A stretch of DNA of 64,000 nt, from assembly GCA_963837105.1 (NCBI GenBank), contig CAWIMG010000002.1, forward strand, positions 28,632-92,631, in the 5' to 3' direction. Shown here one piece after another: positions 10,121 to 18,803 of this stretch. The stretch comes from UBA9676 sp963837105. GTDB taxonomy: Bacteria > Actinomycetota > Actinomycetes > Streptosporangiales > Streptosporangiaceae. The stretch's first letter is position 1; each line of letters begins with the position of its first letter. The position numbers and the translations under genes were made by a program. The notes beneath the pieces are model-generated. The model was not told where the DNA came from, ran no database searches, and saw only the letters and a list, made by a program, of their open reading frames with translations.

Positions 10121-10561
10121 GTGCGCGACATCGGGGCCAGCGTGGAGGTGAGGGCGCTCATCGGCGCGGACAAGCTCCGCGAGCTGCATGGGGACGCCTT
10201 CGCGCGATATGGGTGCTGGCAGTGCGGCAGGACAGGCCGCACTGCCGAGCCCACATCGGTCATCGTGCTCGGTCACCGGGTTTTCCGGGTGGTCAAGCTC
10301 GCCCACGCTGGCTGCGCCGATTCGCAGATCATCGAGGTCGGTGCCGCCGGGATGAGGGCGGTGGGCGGCGATCTGACGCACCGCCACAGCGTCAGCAGGC
10401 CCGGGAACAGGCCGGCGGTCTCGCTGCGGCGAGACACCCGGCCCGGGGGTGCCTGGCATGAAGACAATACGGCTGGCGCGCAGGCTGGGATCTGGACGGT
10501 AACCCGCTGCGGCGGCACACCGGCAAAATCGCGGCACCGGTGGGTGCTGATCGGGAGGTAG
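10121..10561 (+). CDS. Hypothetical protein with CxxC
   Basis: A 146-residue frame starting 9 bp after the DUF7144 gene. The first ~85 residues look genuinely coding, with a regular helix-strand pattern and GCWQCGRTG (a CxxC) followed by SVIVLGHRVFRVVKLAHAGC. The second half is low in hydrophobic pattern and overlaps a frameshifted remnant of an Rv1733c-like start at 10449, so the true protein may end earlier or be frameshifted near 10380. Family not recognised. It is absent between the DUF7144 and Rv1733c-like genes at the other copy of this locus. Confidence 0.45.
   Translation: MRDIGASVEVRALIGADKLRELHGDAFARYGCWQCGRTGRTAEPTSVIVLGHRVFRVVKLAHAGCADSQIIEVGAAGMRAVGGDLTHRHSVSRPGNRPAVSLRRDTRPGGAWHEDNTAGAQAGIWTVTRCGGTPAKSRHRWVLIGR
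10449..10545 (+). pseudogene. 5' remnant of an Rv1733c-like gene
   Basis: GTGCCTGGCATGAAGACAAT onward aligns with the first ~95 bases of the intact Rv1733c-like gene at 22851 (minus): both give (M/V)PGMKT-R-AR-LG, then in another frame GNPLRR-T-KI. There is a one-base shift near 10495 and similarity ends near 10545. This shows that the neighbourhood of DUF7144 copy 1 once continued as at copy 2. Confidence 0.7.
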
Positions 10562-10567
10562 GGAACG

Positions 10568-12975
10568 ATGAGTGAGCCTGACCGTACGAGGCTGCCGATC
10601 CGCAGGCCGCCGTTCCAGGGGGTGGCCAACAGGACGCTCCACGGTTCGGTCCCCGACTGGGATTTGATCGGGCACGTCCAGCCGCCGGCGGGTGCGCCGA
10701 ACGTGTTGCTGGTGCTGATCGACGATGCCGGTTTTGGCAACCCCGCCACGTTCGGCGGGCCGATAGCCACACCGAACTACACGCGGATCGCCGAGGGCGG
10801 CCTGAGATACAACCGCTTCCACGTCACGGCGCTGTGCTCGCCGACCCGAGCCGCGCTGCTGACCGGGCGCAACAGCCACACCGTTGGCGTCGGCTCGGTC
10901 GGTGAGTTCGCGGGCGGGTTCCCCGGGTACTCGGCCACCCTTCCGCGCGATTGCGCGCCGCTGCCTCGTATCCTCCGGGACAACGGGTACAGCACTGCGG
11001 CGTTCGGGAAATGGCACCTGACGCCGGACGGGCAGCAGGGGCCGGCGGGCCGCTCGACCGCTGGCCGAATGGCTGGGGGTTCGACTACTTCTACGGCTTC
11101 CTCGGCGGCGGCGCCAGCCAGTGGGATCCGTGCCTGGCGGAAAACCAGAAGATCATCGGAACGGAGCCGGGGTACTACGACCAGGAGGATCCGTACTATC
11201 TCCCGGACGCGATGGCCGGCAAGACGATCGAGTGGCTGCACGGGGTCCGGGCCCAGGACGCACGCAAGCCGTTCTTTATCTATTTCTCCACTGGGTGCAG
11301 CCACGCCCCGCACCATGTGGCGAAGGCCTGGGCTGACAAGTACAGGGGCAAGTTCGACCAGGGGTGGGACCGGCTGCGGGAGGAGACTTTCGCGCGGCAG
11401 AAGGCGCTGGGCGTGATACCGGCCGATGCCGAGCTGACGGCAAGGAACGAGGCGTTCCCCGCCTGGGACGACGTGCCCCCGCACCTGAAGCCGTTCTACG
11501 CCCGCCAGATGGAGGTGTACGCGGGCTACTCCGAGAACGCCGATCACAACGTGGGCCGGGTGATCGACGCCATCGACGAGCTGGGCGAGCTGGGCAACAC
11601 GCTGATCATCTGGATCTGGGGGGATAACGGCGCCAGCATGGAGGGCACTATCACCGGCTCGTTCAACGAGCTGACCATGCAGAACGGCATCCCGCTGACC
11701 GATGAGATGCAGCTGCAGCTCTCCGAGCGCTACGGCGGCATGGACGCCTGGGGCGGCGAGCTCATGGATCCGCACTACAGTGCGGCGTGGGCATGGGCCG
11801 GCAACACCCCGTTCCAGTGGGGCAAGCAGGTGGGCTCGCACCTGGGCGGCACACGGAACCCGATGGTCATCCACTGGCCGGGGCGGGTCACCGGCACCGG
11901 CGGGCTCCGCTCGCAGTTCACGCACGTCACCGACGTCGCGCCGACCATCCTCGACGTCGCCGGCATCCCGGTCCCGTCGTCGGTGGACGGGATCGATCAG
12001 GAGCCGATGCACGGCGTGACGTTCGCCGGCACGCTCACCGACCCGGCGGCGCCCGAGCGGCACACCCAGCAGTACTTCGAGACCGTCGGCAACCGGGCGA
12101 TGTACAAGGACGGCTGGTGGCTGGCGATGAGAACCCCGCGGATCCCGTGGGTCCTCACACCCGCAGCCCTGAAGCCTTACGCGCCCGGTGTCTGGGATCC
12201 GGATGCCGATCCGGTCGAACTGTATTACCTGCCCGACGATTACAGTCAGGCGCACGACCTGGCGGCCGAGCATCCGGACAAGGTCGCCGAGCTGAAAGAG
12301 CTCTTCTGGGCCGATGCCGAGCGGTACAAGGTGCTGCCGCTGCTGGCGACTCTTTCCACCTTCTTCGGCATGCTGCCCCCGCTTCCCAAGGAGTCCAGGT
12401 TCGAGTTCCGCGGGGACGTCCAGAACGTGCTGTCGGGGATGATCCCGCGGATCTACAACCACTCCTACACGATCAGCGCGGACCTGGTCGTCCCTGCCGA
12501 GGGGGCCGAGGGCGTGATCGTGGCCGAGGCCGACCACCTGGGCGGGTTCTCGCTGTTCGTCGCCGACGGCATGCTCACCCACACCTACTCGATGATGGGC
12601 GTTTTCATCTACCGGCAGCAAGCCGAAACGCGGCTGCCAGCCGGGGAGGTGACCGTGCGGATGGAGTTCGCCGCCGACGCGCCCAAACCCGCCACCGGCG
12701 GCGAGGTGACCCTGTACATCAACGACATACCTGTCGGCAAAGGCCGCATGGACCACACCGTCCCGGTCCGCTTCTCCGGCTACGCGGGCATGGACATCGG
12801 CCGCGACAACGGTGGCGTGGTCGATCGCAGCTACGAGGACCGCAAGCCGTTCCCGTTCACCGGCACGATCAAGAAAGTGGTCTTCGACGTCAAGCCACAC
12901 CTGGCCGACGAGGACGAACAGCAGTTGCACGCGGCTGCCCACCACGGGGACACGGCGCACGCGCTCGCCGAATGA
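10568..12975 (+). pseudogene. Cys-type arylsulfatase with one frameshift
   Basis: A sulfatase of about 800 residues that would hydrolyse sulfate esters. The first frame has the metal site VLLVLIDDAGFGNPATFGG and the formylglycine signature ALCSPTRAALLTGRN (Cys90 would be oxidised), then GKWHLTPD. Near 11040 one base is missing in the GGCGGGCC run; the next frame continues GGPLDRWPNGWGFDYFYGF, IWIWGDNGASMEG (metal Asp-Asn) and PFQWGKQVGSHLGGTRNPM, and ends at 12975. The C-terminal ~150 residues are beta-rich. No signal peptide is evident. The radical SAM maturase at 14457 is the matching activating enzyme. A sequencing error cannot be excluded because everything after the break is intact. Confidence 0.88.
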
Positions 12976-13008
12976 GGCACATCCACTGAGCCTGAGGAGG
13001 GTTTCCTG

Positions 13009-13524
13009 ATGAAGTTCGACGATGAGACGATCGACGTGCTGATCGGCGGTTACATGTCGAAAGAGGCTGCCATGCAGGACTACGAGGCGGCCCTCAGCTG
13101 CGGCGGATACCTGCACGGCGCGGTCGTGGTGAGCAAGGACCTCAAAGGTGAGCTATCGGTAGAGCAAACCGATCACATGGTCCGCGAAGGCGCCGAAGGG
13201 CTGGGCGCGGTCGGGTTCGCGGTGGGGCTGTTCGCGCCGCCGCTGCTCGCCGCGACCGCGGTCGGCGCGGTGATCGGCGCCGGGGCCGGCAAGCTGCTGC
13301 ATCGCAGGACCGCCAGCAAGCTCGAACAGCAGGCCGGGCAGACCATACCGATCGGCGGCGCAGGCCTGATACTCGCCTACCCGCACTCGGCCGCTGCCAA
13401 AGTCGAACCCGCCGTAACCCGTGCTATCAAGAAGGTCGTCGGTGAGGCAGAGGGCCACCACGTGCAGGCCCTGAAGGGCGCGATCGCCGACGCTCAGCAG
13501 AAAATGGCCGAAAGCGGCGCCTGA
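13009..13524 (+). CDS. DUF1269-type membrane-associated protein
   Basis: 171 residues. The N-terminus (IDVLIGGYMSKEAAMQDYEA) resembles the DUF1269 ferredoxin-like domain seen in actinobacterial stress genes. A glycine-rich hydrophobic hairpin follows (GAVGFAVGLFAPPLLAATAV, GAVIGAGAGKLL), then a soluble domain. The ribosome site GAGGAGG is strong and lies 33 bp after the sulfatase stop, so the two are likely co-transcribed. Function is unknown; association with a membrane or channel-like assembly is inferred from the glycine-zipper helices. Confidence 0.75.
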   Translation: MKFDDETIDVLIGGYMSKEAAMQDYEAALSCGGYLHGAVVVSKDLKGELSVEQTDHMVREGAEGLGAVGFAVGLFAPPLLAATAVGAVIGAGAGKLLHRRTASKLEQQAGQTIPIGGAGLILAYPHSAAAKVEPAVTRAIKKVVGEAEGHHVQALKGAIADAQQKMAESGA

Positions 13525-13581
13525 CACTGGATGAGGGCTGTGATGTGATCCCGCCAGTTGCGCCCGTGGGGGGGCCCGGCG

Positions 13582-14460
13582 ATGGCTGATCAGCTGCCGA
13601 GCTGGACCGACGGGCAGGCGAAGGCACAGGTTCTGGAATTCGTGCGGTCGGTGACCGAGCCGGGAGCTTCGTTCGTGCCGGCACCGGAGCGGGTCGCGGC
13701 GTTCGACAACGACGGCACGTTGTGGTGCGAGAAGCCGATGTACCCCCAAGCCGATTTCCTGCTGCGGCGGTGGGAGGAAATGGTACGCGCCCATCCTGGC
13801 CTGGCCAAAAGGCAGCCCTGGAAGGCCGTGGCCGAGGGTGATCAGAGCTGGCTCGCCGGGATCCTGGAGCACGTGCCAGAGCTGACCAGGGGCGTGACCG
13901 AGGCCTACTCGGGCATCACCACCGAAGCGTTCGAAAAGGCCGTGCGGACGTTCTTCCACACTGCCCGCCACCCGGTGCTCGGCGTTCCCTACACCCGGCT
14001 CGGCTACCGCCCGATGCGCGAGCTGATCAACTTGCTGAGGGCAGCCGATTTCGAGGTCTATATCTGCTCAGCAGGGGGCCGGGACTTCGTGCGGGTGGTG
14101 GCCGAGGAGATGTACGGGATTCCCCGGCAGAACGTGATCGGCTCGGGCACCACCTTGGAGTACCGCCACGGCCAGGTGTACCGCACCAGGGGCGTCGAGC
14201 AGCCGGTCGACGATGGCCCGGGCAAGCCGGTCCACCTCTGGGCCCGCACCGGGCGCAAGCCGCTGCTGGTCGGCGGCAACGCCGACGGGGACGCCGCGAT
14301 GCTGCGCACAGCCAGGTTCGGCCTGCTGGTCCGCCACGACGACACCGGGCGCGAGTTCGCCTACGACACCGGCGCCGGCAAGGCGCTGGCTAAGGCGAAG
14401 GAACGCGGCTGGACCATCGTGAGCATGCAAAACGACTTCAAGATGGTGTTCGACCTGTGA
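13582..14460 (+). CDS. HAD-family phosphatase
   Basis: A 292-residue hydrolase of the haloacid dehalogenase superfamily. Motif I is AAFDNDGTLWC with nucleophile Asp42 and Asp44; motif II is the Ser of YICSAGGRDF; motif IV is GGNADGDAAML. A helical cap lies between motifs I and II, as in SerB-like enzymes. The ATG at 13582 is preferred over an upstream TTG at 13558 because homologous-looking sequence begins there. The last codon overlaps the maturase start (GTGA), implying translational coupling. The natural substrate is unknown; a phospho-substrate linked to sulfated metabolites is possible. Confidence 0.85.
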   Translation: MADQLPSWTDGQAKAQVLEFVRSVTEPGASFVPAPERVAAFDNDGTLWCEKPMYPQADFLLRRWEEMVRAHPGLAKRQPWKAVAEGDQSWLAGILEHVPELTRGVTEAYSGITTEAFEKAVRTFFHTARHPVLGVPYTRLGYRPMRELINLLRAADFEVYICSAGGRDFVRVVAEEMYGIPRQNVIGSGTTLEYRHGQVYRTRGVEQPVDDGPGKPVHLWARTGRKPLLVGGNADGDAAMLRTARFGLLVRHDDTGREFAYDTGAGKALAKAKERGWTIVSMQNDFKMVFDL

Positions 14461-15860
14461 GGGCCGCAAGCCCCGGCCCCGCCGGCCCGGCGAGCGGTCC
14501 TTCCGCGGAGACCGCCGGCCCGGTGCTGACGGTGCCGGGGGCGCCGCTCGCGTTTCATGTGATGGCCAAGCCGACCGGGGCTATCTGCAATCTGGATTGT
14601 GAGTACTGCTTTTTCCTGTCCAAGGAGATGCTGTACCCGGGCAGCAGGTTTCGGATGGCCGCCGGCCTGCAGGAAACCTACATCCGCCAGCTGCTGGAGG
14701 CCCACGCGCGGGCAGGCGAGGTGGTGGTCGCCTGGCAGGGCGGTGAGCCGACGATGATGGGCCTGGACTTCTTCCGCCGCGCCATCGACCTGCAGCGCCA
14801 GTATGCGCGGCCGGGGCAGAAGGTGCTGAACACGATCCAGACCAACGGCACCCTGCTGGACGACGAATGGGGACAGTTCCTGGCCGAGAACGAGTTCCTG
14901 GCCGGCATCTCCATCGACGGGCCACCGGGCATGCATGACGCCTACCGGGTTGACAAGGGCGGCAAGCCCACCTTTCACCGGGTGATGAAAGGCCTGGACG
15001 TGCTCAAACGGTACGGCGTCAACTGGAACGTGCTGACCACGATCCACGCCGCCAATGGTGATCACGGCCGCCAGGTCTACACATTCCTGCGCGACGAGCT
15101 GGGCGCCACCTTCATCCAGTTCATCCCGATCATCGAGCGCGCCACCGAGGCGACCCTGCCCATCGCCGACTCAGGCTGGGGCCACGGGGTCAAAGGCCGC
15201 CCCCTCTACACCCAGCAGGGAAGCCTGGTCACCCACCGCTCGGTCGGCCCACAGCAATATGGCCGGTTCCTGATCGAGGTGTTCGAGGAATGGGCCCGCC
15301 GCGACATCGGCACCGTGTACGTGCAGATGTTCGACACCGCCCTGGCCAACTTCTACGGCGAAGGCGGCGGCATGTGCGTGCACGCCGAAACCTGCGGGAC
15401 CCAGCTGGCCCTGGAACACACCGGCGATCTGTACTCCTGCGACCACTACGTCGAACCCGGCTACCTGCTCGGCAACATCAACACCACCCAGATGCTGGAA
15501 CTGATCACCTCACCCGCCCAGGCCAAGTTCGGCCGCGACAAGCGCGACACCCTCACCCGCTACTGCCTGGACTGTGACATCCGGTTCGCCTGCAACGGCG
15601 GCTGCCCCAAAGACCGGTTCGCCACCTCCCCCTACGGCGAGCCCGGCCAGCACTACCTGTGCCCTGGCTACAAAGACTTCTTCCACCACATCACCACGCC
15701 CATGCACACCATGGCCGCGCTGCTGCGCGCCGGCCGCGCGCCCGCCGAACTCATGGCCAGCTACGCCAGGCAAGACGCCCACCGCAGCCGCAACGACCCC
15801 TGCCCCTGCGCCAGCGGCCGCAAATGGAAACACTGCCACGGCACCGAACCAGCCCGCTGA
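14457..15860 (+). CDS. Anaerobic-type sulfatase maturase, radical SAM with SEC-C tail
   Basis: A 467-residue enzyme that converts the active-site Cys of sulfatases to formylglycine. The radical SAM cluster motif CNLDCEYC (Cys44, 48, 51) is followed by FFLSKEMLYPGSRFRM and VVAWQGGEPTMMGLDFF, typical of anSME. C-terminal SPASM cysteines occur at GGMCVHAETCGTQLAL, DLYSCDHYV, YCLDCDIRFACNGGCPKDR and HYLCPGYKDF, for two auxiliary clusters. After residue ~440 a zinc-binding SEC-C motif (NDPCPCASGRKWKHCHG) is appended. Translation is probably coupled to the HAD gene. The Cys-type sulfatase at 10568 is the obvious client. Such enzymes are oxygen-sensitive, suggesting low-oxygen expression. Confidence 0.92.
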   Translation: MRAASPGPAGPASGPSAETAGPVLTVPGAPLAFHVMAKPTGAICNLDCEYCFFLSKEMLYPGSRFRMAAGLQETYIRQLLEAHARAGEVVVAWQGGEPTMMGLDFFRRAIDLQRQYARPGQKVLNTIQTNGTLLDDEWGQFLAENEFLAGISIDGPPGMHDAYRVDKGGKPTFHRVMKGLDVLKRYGVNWNVLTTIHAANGDHGRQVYTFLRDELGATFIQFIPIIERATEATLPIADSGWGHGVKGRPLYTQQGSLVTHRSVGPQQYGRFLIEVFEEWARRDIGTVYVQMFDTALANFYGEGGGMCVHAETCGTQLALEHTGDLYSCDHYVEPGYLLGNINTTQMLELITSPAQAKFGRDKRDTLTRYCLDCDIRFACNGGCPKDRFATSPYGEPGQHYLCPGYKDFFHHITTPMHTMAALLRAGRAPAELMASYARQDAHRSRNDPCPCASGRKWKHCHGTEPAR

Positions 15861-16047
15861 AAAGGCAGCCGATTGCCTCGGGGTTTCATCTTCCTACTCC
15901 GCCAATACCACAGCGCACCCGTGCTGATCGTATACATCGGCCACCCGGGCCGCTTCCGCACGCGGCGGCGCTGTAGGGACTGTCCGACGACCGGTGCAAC
16001 TGATCTGGCCCGACACGCCGGGTTTGCCTGGCGGGGAGGAATCAGCA

Positions 16048-16167
16048 GTGACCGAGACAATCGAGCCCATGCGGGCTCGGATTGATCAGCAGCGGATCCG
16101 GGAGGGTCGGCGTGGCTGTCCCGTCGTGGGGCCTGGCAGTTCTGATGCCCTGATCGCGGGGCGATAG
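16048..16167 (+). CDS. Possible 39-residue leader ORF
   Basis: A GTG eight bases after GGGGAGGA begins a frame of 39 codons (VTETIEPMRARIDQQRIREG...), ending 14 bp before the DUF389 gene. The ribosome site is good and the peptide is basic and hydrophilic. It could be a small protein, a translational leader for DUF389, or chance. The rest of 15861-16181 shows no other gene. Confidence 0.3.
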   Translation: MTETIEPMRARIDQQRIREGRRGCPVVGPGSSDALIAGR

Positions 16168-16181
16168 CAGGAGGTAGGACG

Positions 16182-17168
16182 TTGGTGAGTGGCCTGGCTC
16201 AAGTGGATATCAAGCGGATGCGTGACCAGCTGTTCTTCGAGGGTCCAGAACGCAGCCGTCGGCTGAGCCGCTTTTGGCTCCTGCTGCCACTGTCCGCAGT
16301 GATCGCCACTGCCGGGGTGGTGAGCGACTCGACGGCCACCGTGATCGGGGCCATGATCGTTGCCCCGCTGATGACCCCGATCCTGGGGATCGTGCTGGCG
16401 GTGGCGCTGGCCGACGGGGCCAACCTGCGCCGGTGCGTCTTGCTGGTCGTGGCCGGCGCCGCCGCCGTGGTGGGGATCAGCTTCCTGCTGGGCCTGTTCG
16501 TCCCCTACCCGGTGGTGGCGGCCACCAACAGCCAGGTGGCCGCCCGGGTTACCCTCCAGATCGCCGACCTGGTGGCCGCCTTGGCCACCGGGGCGGTCGG
16601 CTCGGTCGCCCTGGCCCGGTCCGATATCTCCGACACCTTGCCCGGCGTGGCCATCGCCATCTCCTTGGTGCCGCCCCTGGCCGTCGTCGGGCTGACCCTG
16701 GAGTCCGGTGCCCCCCGCCAGTCCCTGGCCGCCTTCTTGCTGTTCACCACCAACGTCGCTGCCATCCTGGCGAGCGGCATCGTGGTCATGGCCTTCTACC
16801 GGGTCCGCCGGGTCTCCGCCCAGACGCAGACGGCTTCTTCGGCATTCCATTACCGCGGCGCCGTGGCCGTCATTGCCGCCCTGCTGATGGTGGTGATCGT
16901 CCCCTTGTGGATCAGCTCGGACCGGATCTACAAGACCGCCGTCCGGCAAAGCGACGTGCAGGCGGTGGCCGAGCACTGGGCCAGCGACGCGGGCTGGTCC
17001 GTGGTCGGCGTCACCGCTACCGGCGACCAGGTCCTGGTCGAGGCCACCGGGCCCAGCCCGGCCCCTGGCCTCGCCCTGCTCCGCCGCGACCTCAACGCCG
17101 CCGGCCTGAACGGACTCGACGTGCGGGTCAGCCTGGTCCCGACCAGCTACAAGCCCCTGCCAGGATAG
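16182..17168 (+). CDS. DUF389 integral membrane protein
   Basis: 328 residues with a cytoplasmic start (LFFEGPERSRRLSRFWLLLP) and six or more helices, including AVIATAGVVSDSTATVIGAM and the family signature IGAMIVAPLMTPILGIVLAV, then GAVGSVALARSDISDTLPGV and AIAISLVPPLAVVGL. The C-terminal ~80 residues are soluble. DUF389 (TIGR00341-like) proteins are common in actinobacteria; their function is unknown, with transport often suspected. AGGAGG precedes both TTG 16182 and GTG 16185; either start is possible. Confidence 0.88.
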   Translation: MVSGLAQVDIKRMRDQLFFEGPERSRRLSRFWLLLPLSAVIATAGVVSDSTATVIGAMIVAPLMTPILGIVLAVALADGANLRRCVLLVVAGAAAVVGISFLLGLFVPYPVVAATNSQVAARVTLQIADLVAALATGAVGSVALARSDISDTLPGVAIAISLVPPLAVVGLTLESGAPRQSLAAFLLFTTNVAAILASGIVVMAFYRVRRVSAQTQTASSAFHYRGAVAVIAALLMVVIVPLWISSDRIYKTAVRQSDVQAVAEHWASDAGWSVVGVTATGDQVLVEATGPSPAPGLALLRRDLNAAGLNGLDVRVSLVPTSYKPLPG

Positions 17169-17279
17169 GCGGCAGCGGCCGGTTCTGCGGCACGCTGTCC
17201 TTCCCGCAGGTGATCAGGGTCGGCAACGCAGGCTCGGTCTCCGGCCGCCGAAGCACAGCGGCCGCCAGCTCGCCCGGCT

Positions 17280-17440
17280 GCGGTGGAGGCCCAGATCGCT
17301 CGGCTCACCAGCGACGGTCTCTCGAACCCGGAGATCAGCACCCAGCTGTTATCAGCACAAGCACGGTCGAGTGGCACCCGCGCAAGGTGTTACAAAACTC
17401 GGTATCAGCTCCCGCAGACAGTTCGTCGGCGGTGACCGCC
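17280..17440 (+). pseudogene. LuxR helix-turn-helix remnant
   Basis: QIARLTSDGLSNPEISTQL in one frame continues as ISTSTVEWHPRKV and then KLGISSRRQ in others: a typical LuxR C-terminal DNA-binding domain with two frame changes. No upstream sensor or ATPase part remains. This is the C-terminal stub of a deleted regulator, unlike the LuxR at 7293 in sequence. The remainder of 17169-17545 is empty. Confidence 0.7.
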
Positions 17441-17545
17441 TGGCAGCAGCGGCCGGCCCGAAAGACCGCCCGAAGACCATCACGCAAACCAGGCGACGGG
17501 ATGCTGAAAAGGCCAGCACGGAGGATGACCTCGGCCACAGCTACC

Positions 17546-18220
17546 TCAGGACAGGCCAGCGATGCCCTGCCCGATGAGCACGAACCCGAAGGCGAGGAAG
17601 ACCACGAGCATGATGGCCGCGTTGTTGGCAGCCAGCCATTCATGCCAGCCGTTCAGCATGCCGTCCGCCTTGCTGCCGAGCGCCAAGTAGACAACCAGCG
17701 GCGCGGCGACTGCCACGGTGCCCACCACGACGAAGACTGCGAGGACCACTGCCTGCTGGCCGCCGGCCAAGCCGGTCTGCGCGATCGACATCGCTGCGGC
17801 GGCGGTCAGGGCGAGGTTCTTGGGGTTCACCCCCGACATTGCCGCACCCAGGCCGAGCGACTTGACGGGGGTGAAGCTGTCCAGGGCCGCCATCCACTTC
17901 GGTGCCGGGGCCTGCTCGCCGGGCCTGGGACGGCTGCGCCACTGCCTGACCGCCAGGAGCAGGAGCAACACCCCCAATGTCAGCTTGATGGCGTAGGCCG
18001 CGGTGGACGGGCCGCTGCTGCTGGCGACGCCGGCCGCGTTGGCGATGATGAGCACCAGCCCGCCGACGACAACCAGCCCCAGCACCCAGCCCGCCACGAA
18101 CGCGGGACCGTTGCTGCGCGCCCTGGGCGTGATCAGCATCAAGATGACCGCGATGATGGACAGCACGCTGATGTCCACGGCGATCGCCAGCGGCAGGATG
18201 CCGCCGATTGCCTGACCCAT
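17546..18220 (-). CDS. GAP-family (Sap-like) membrane exporter
   Basis: A 224-residue, six-helix protein starting MGQAIGGILPLAIAVDISVL after a strong ribosome site (GGGAGGGA). Helices include SIIAVILMLITPRA, AYAIKLTLGVLLLLLAVRQW and LVVYLALGSKADGM; the loop motif GLGAAMSGVNPKNLALTAAA carries the family NPKN signature. GAP/Sap proteins resemble LysE-type exporters; in mycobacteria one helps export glycolipids. It is an intact relative of the broken gene at 3369. Single gene, convergent with DUF389. Confidence 0.85.
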   Translation of the reverse strand: MGQAIGGILPLAIAVDISVLSIIAVILMLITPRARSNGPAFVAGWVLGLVVVGGLVLIIANAAGVASSSGPSTAAYAIKLTLGVLLLLLAVRQWRSRPRPGEQAPAPKWMAALDSFTPVKSLGLGAAMSGVNPKNLALTAAAAMSIAQTGLAGGQQAVVLAVFVVVGTVAVAAPLVVYLALGSKADGMLNGWHEWLAANNAAIMLVVFLAFGFVLIGQGIAGLS

Positions 18221-18358
18221 CGTCCCTCCCGGGGCCACCACCGCGGCCCTAATGAGATATCGCGGCAGCGGGCACCACCCCGCCGGGTGACACAGCGATC
18301 CGCCCTGCTGGTCACCCCCCTGACACGCCGACGGTGCCGATGGGCACAAGCGCTCTGG

Positions 18359-18790
18359 TCAGCGCCTGTCCGCGCGATCTTTAAGACGCTTGCGGTACCA
18401 AAGGACGTCCGTTCCTGTTGGGAAGTCCTTGACGCAGCCCACTAGTTCGTAGCCGTTCTTCTCATAGAGTTCTCGGGCCTGGAAGGCGTAGGTGAAGTGG
18501 ACGGTCTGGGAGCACCCGCGCGATGCCGCTTCGGCTTCGGCGGCGGCGATGAGCCGCGTAGCGAGGCCACGCCCGCGCAGACGGGGCTGCACCCACAGGC
18601 TCTGCAGTTCGCAGCAGTCGCCCCAGGTCCACCCGCTGATGCCGGCGACGACCGTGCCGGCGTTGCGCACGAAGATCGCCAGGTCGGCTTCGCCGCCGAG
18701 TCCCATGGCGGCGGACGCCTCCCGGCGGATTTGCGTTTCCAGGACGTCGAGGTCGAGCCAATCGGGATGGTCCTCGACGTGGAACTCCAC
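18359..18790 (-). CDS. GNAT family N-acetyltransferase
   Basis: 143 residues with the acetyl-CoA binding motif LQSLWVQPRLRGRGLATRLI (R/Q-x-x-G-x-G/A) and the C-terminal ARELYEKNGYELVG segment of GNAT enzymes. The acceptor substrate is unknown. It starts 13 bp after the stop of the SnoaL-like gene and is probably co-transcribed with it. Confidence 0.9.
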   Translation of the reverse strand: MEFHVEDHPDWLDLDVLETQIRREASAAMGLGGEADLAIFVRNAGTVVAGISGWTWGDCCELQSLWVQPRLRGRGLATRLIAAAEAEAASRGCSQTVHFTYAFQARELYEKNGYELVGCVKDFPTGTDVLWYRKRLKDRADRR

Positions 18791-18803
18791 GGCGGCCGGC
18801 TGG

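Noticed and set aside
10568..12975. Programmed frameshift in the sulfatase gene
   Set aside because: No slippery heptamer or downstream structure is visible at the junction; one missing base in a G-rich run is simpler.
10777..13116. 779-codon open frame on the minus strand opposite the sulfatase
   Set aside because: It is the complementary frame of a gene with clear sulfatase motifs. Its His/Val/Arg-rich composition is typical of a high-GC antisense shadow.
16274..18445. 723-codon plus-strand frame across DUF389 and the GAP gene
   Set aside because: It spans two real genes on different strands and has no hydrophobic or motif pattern.
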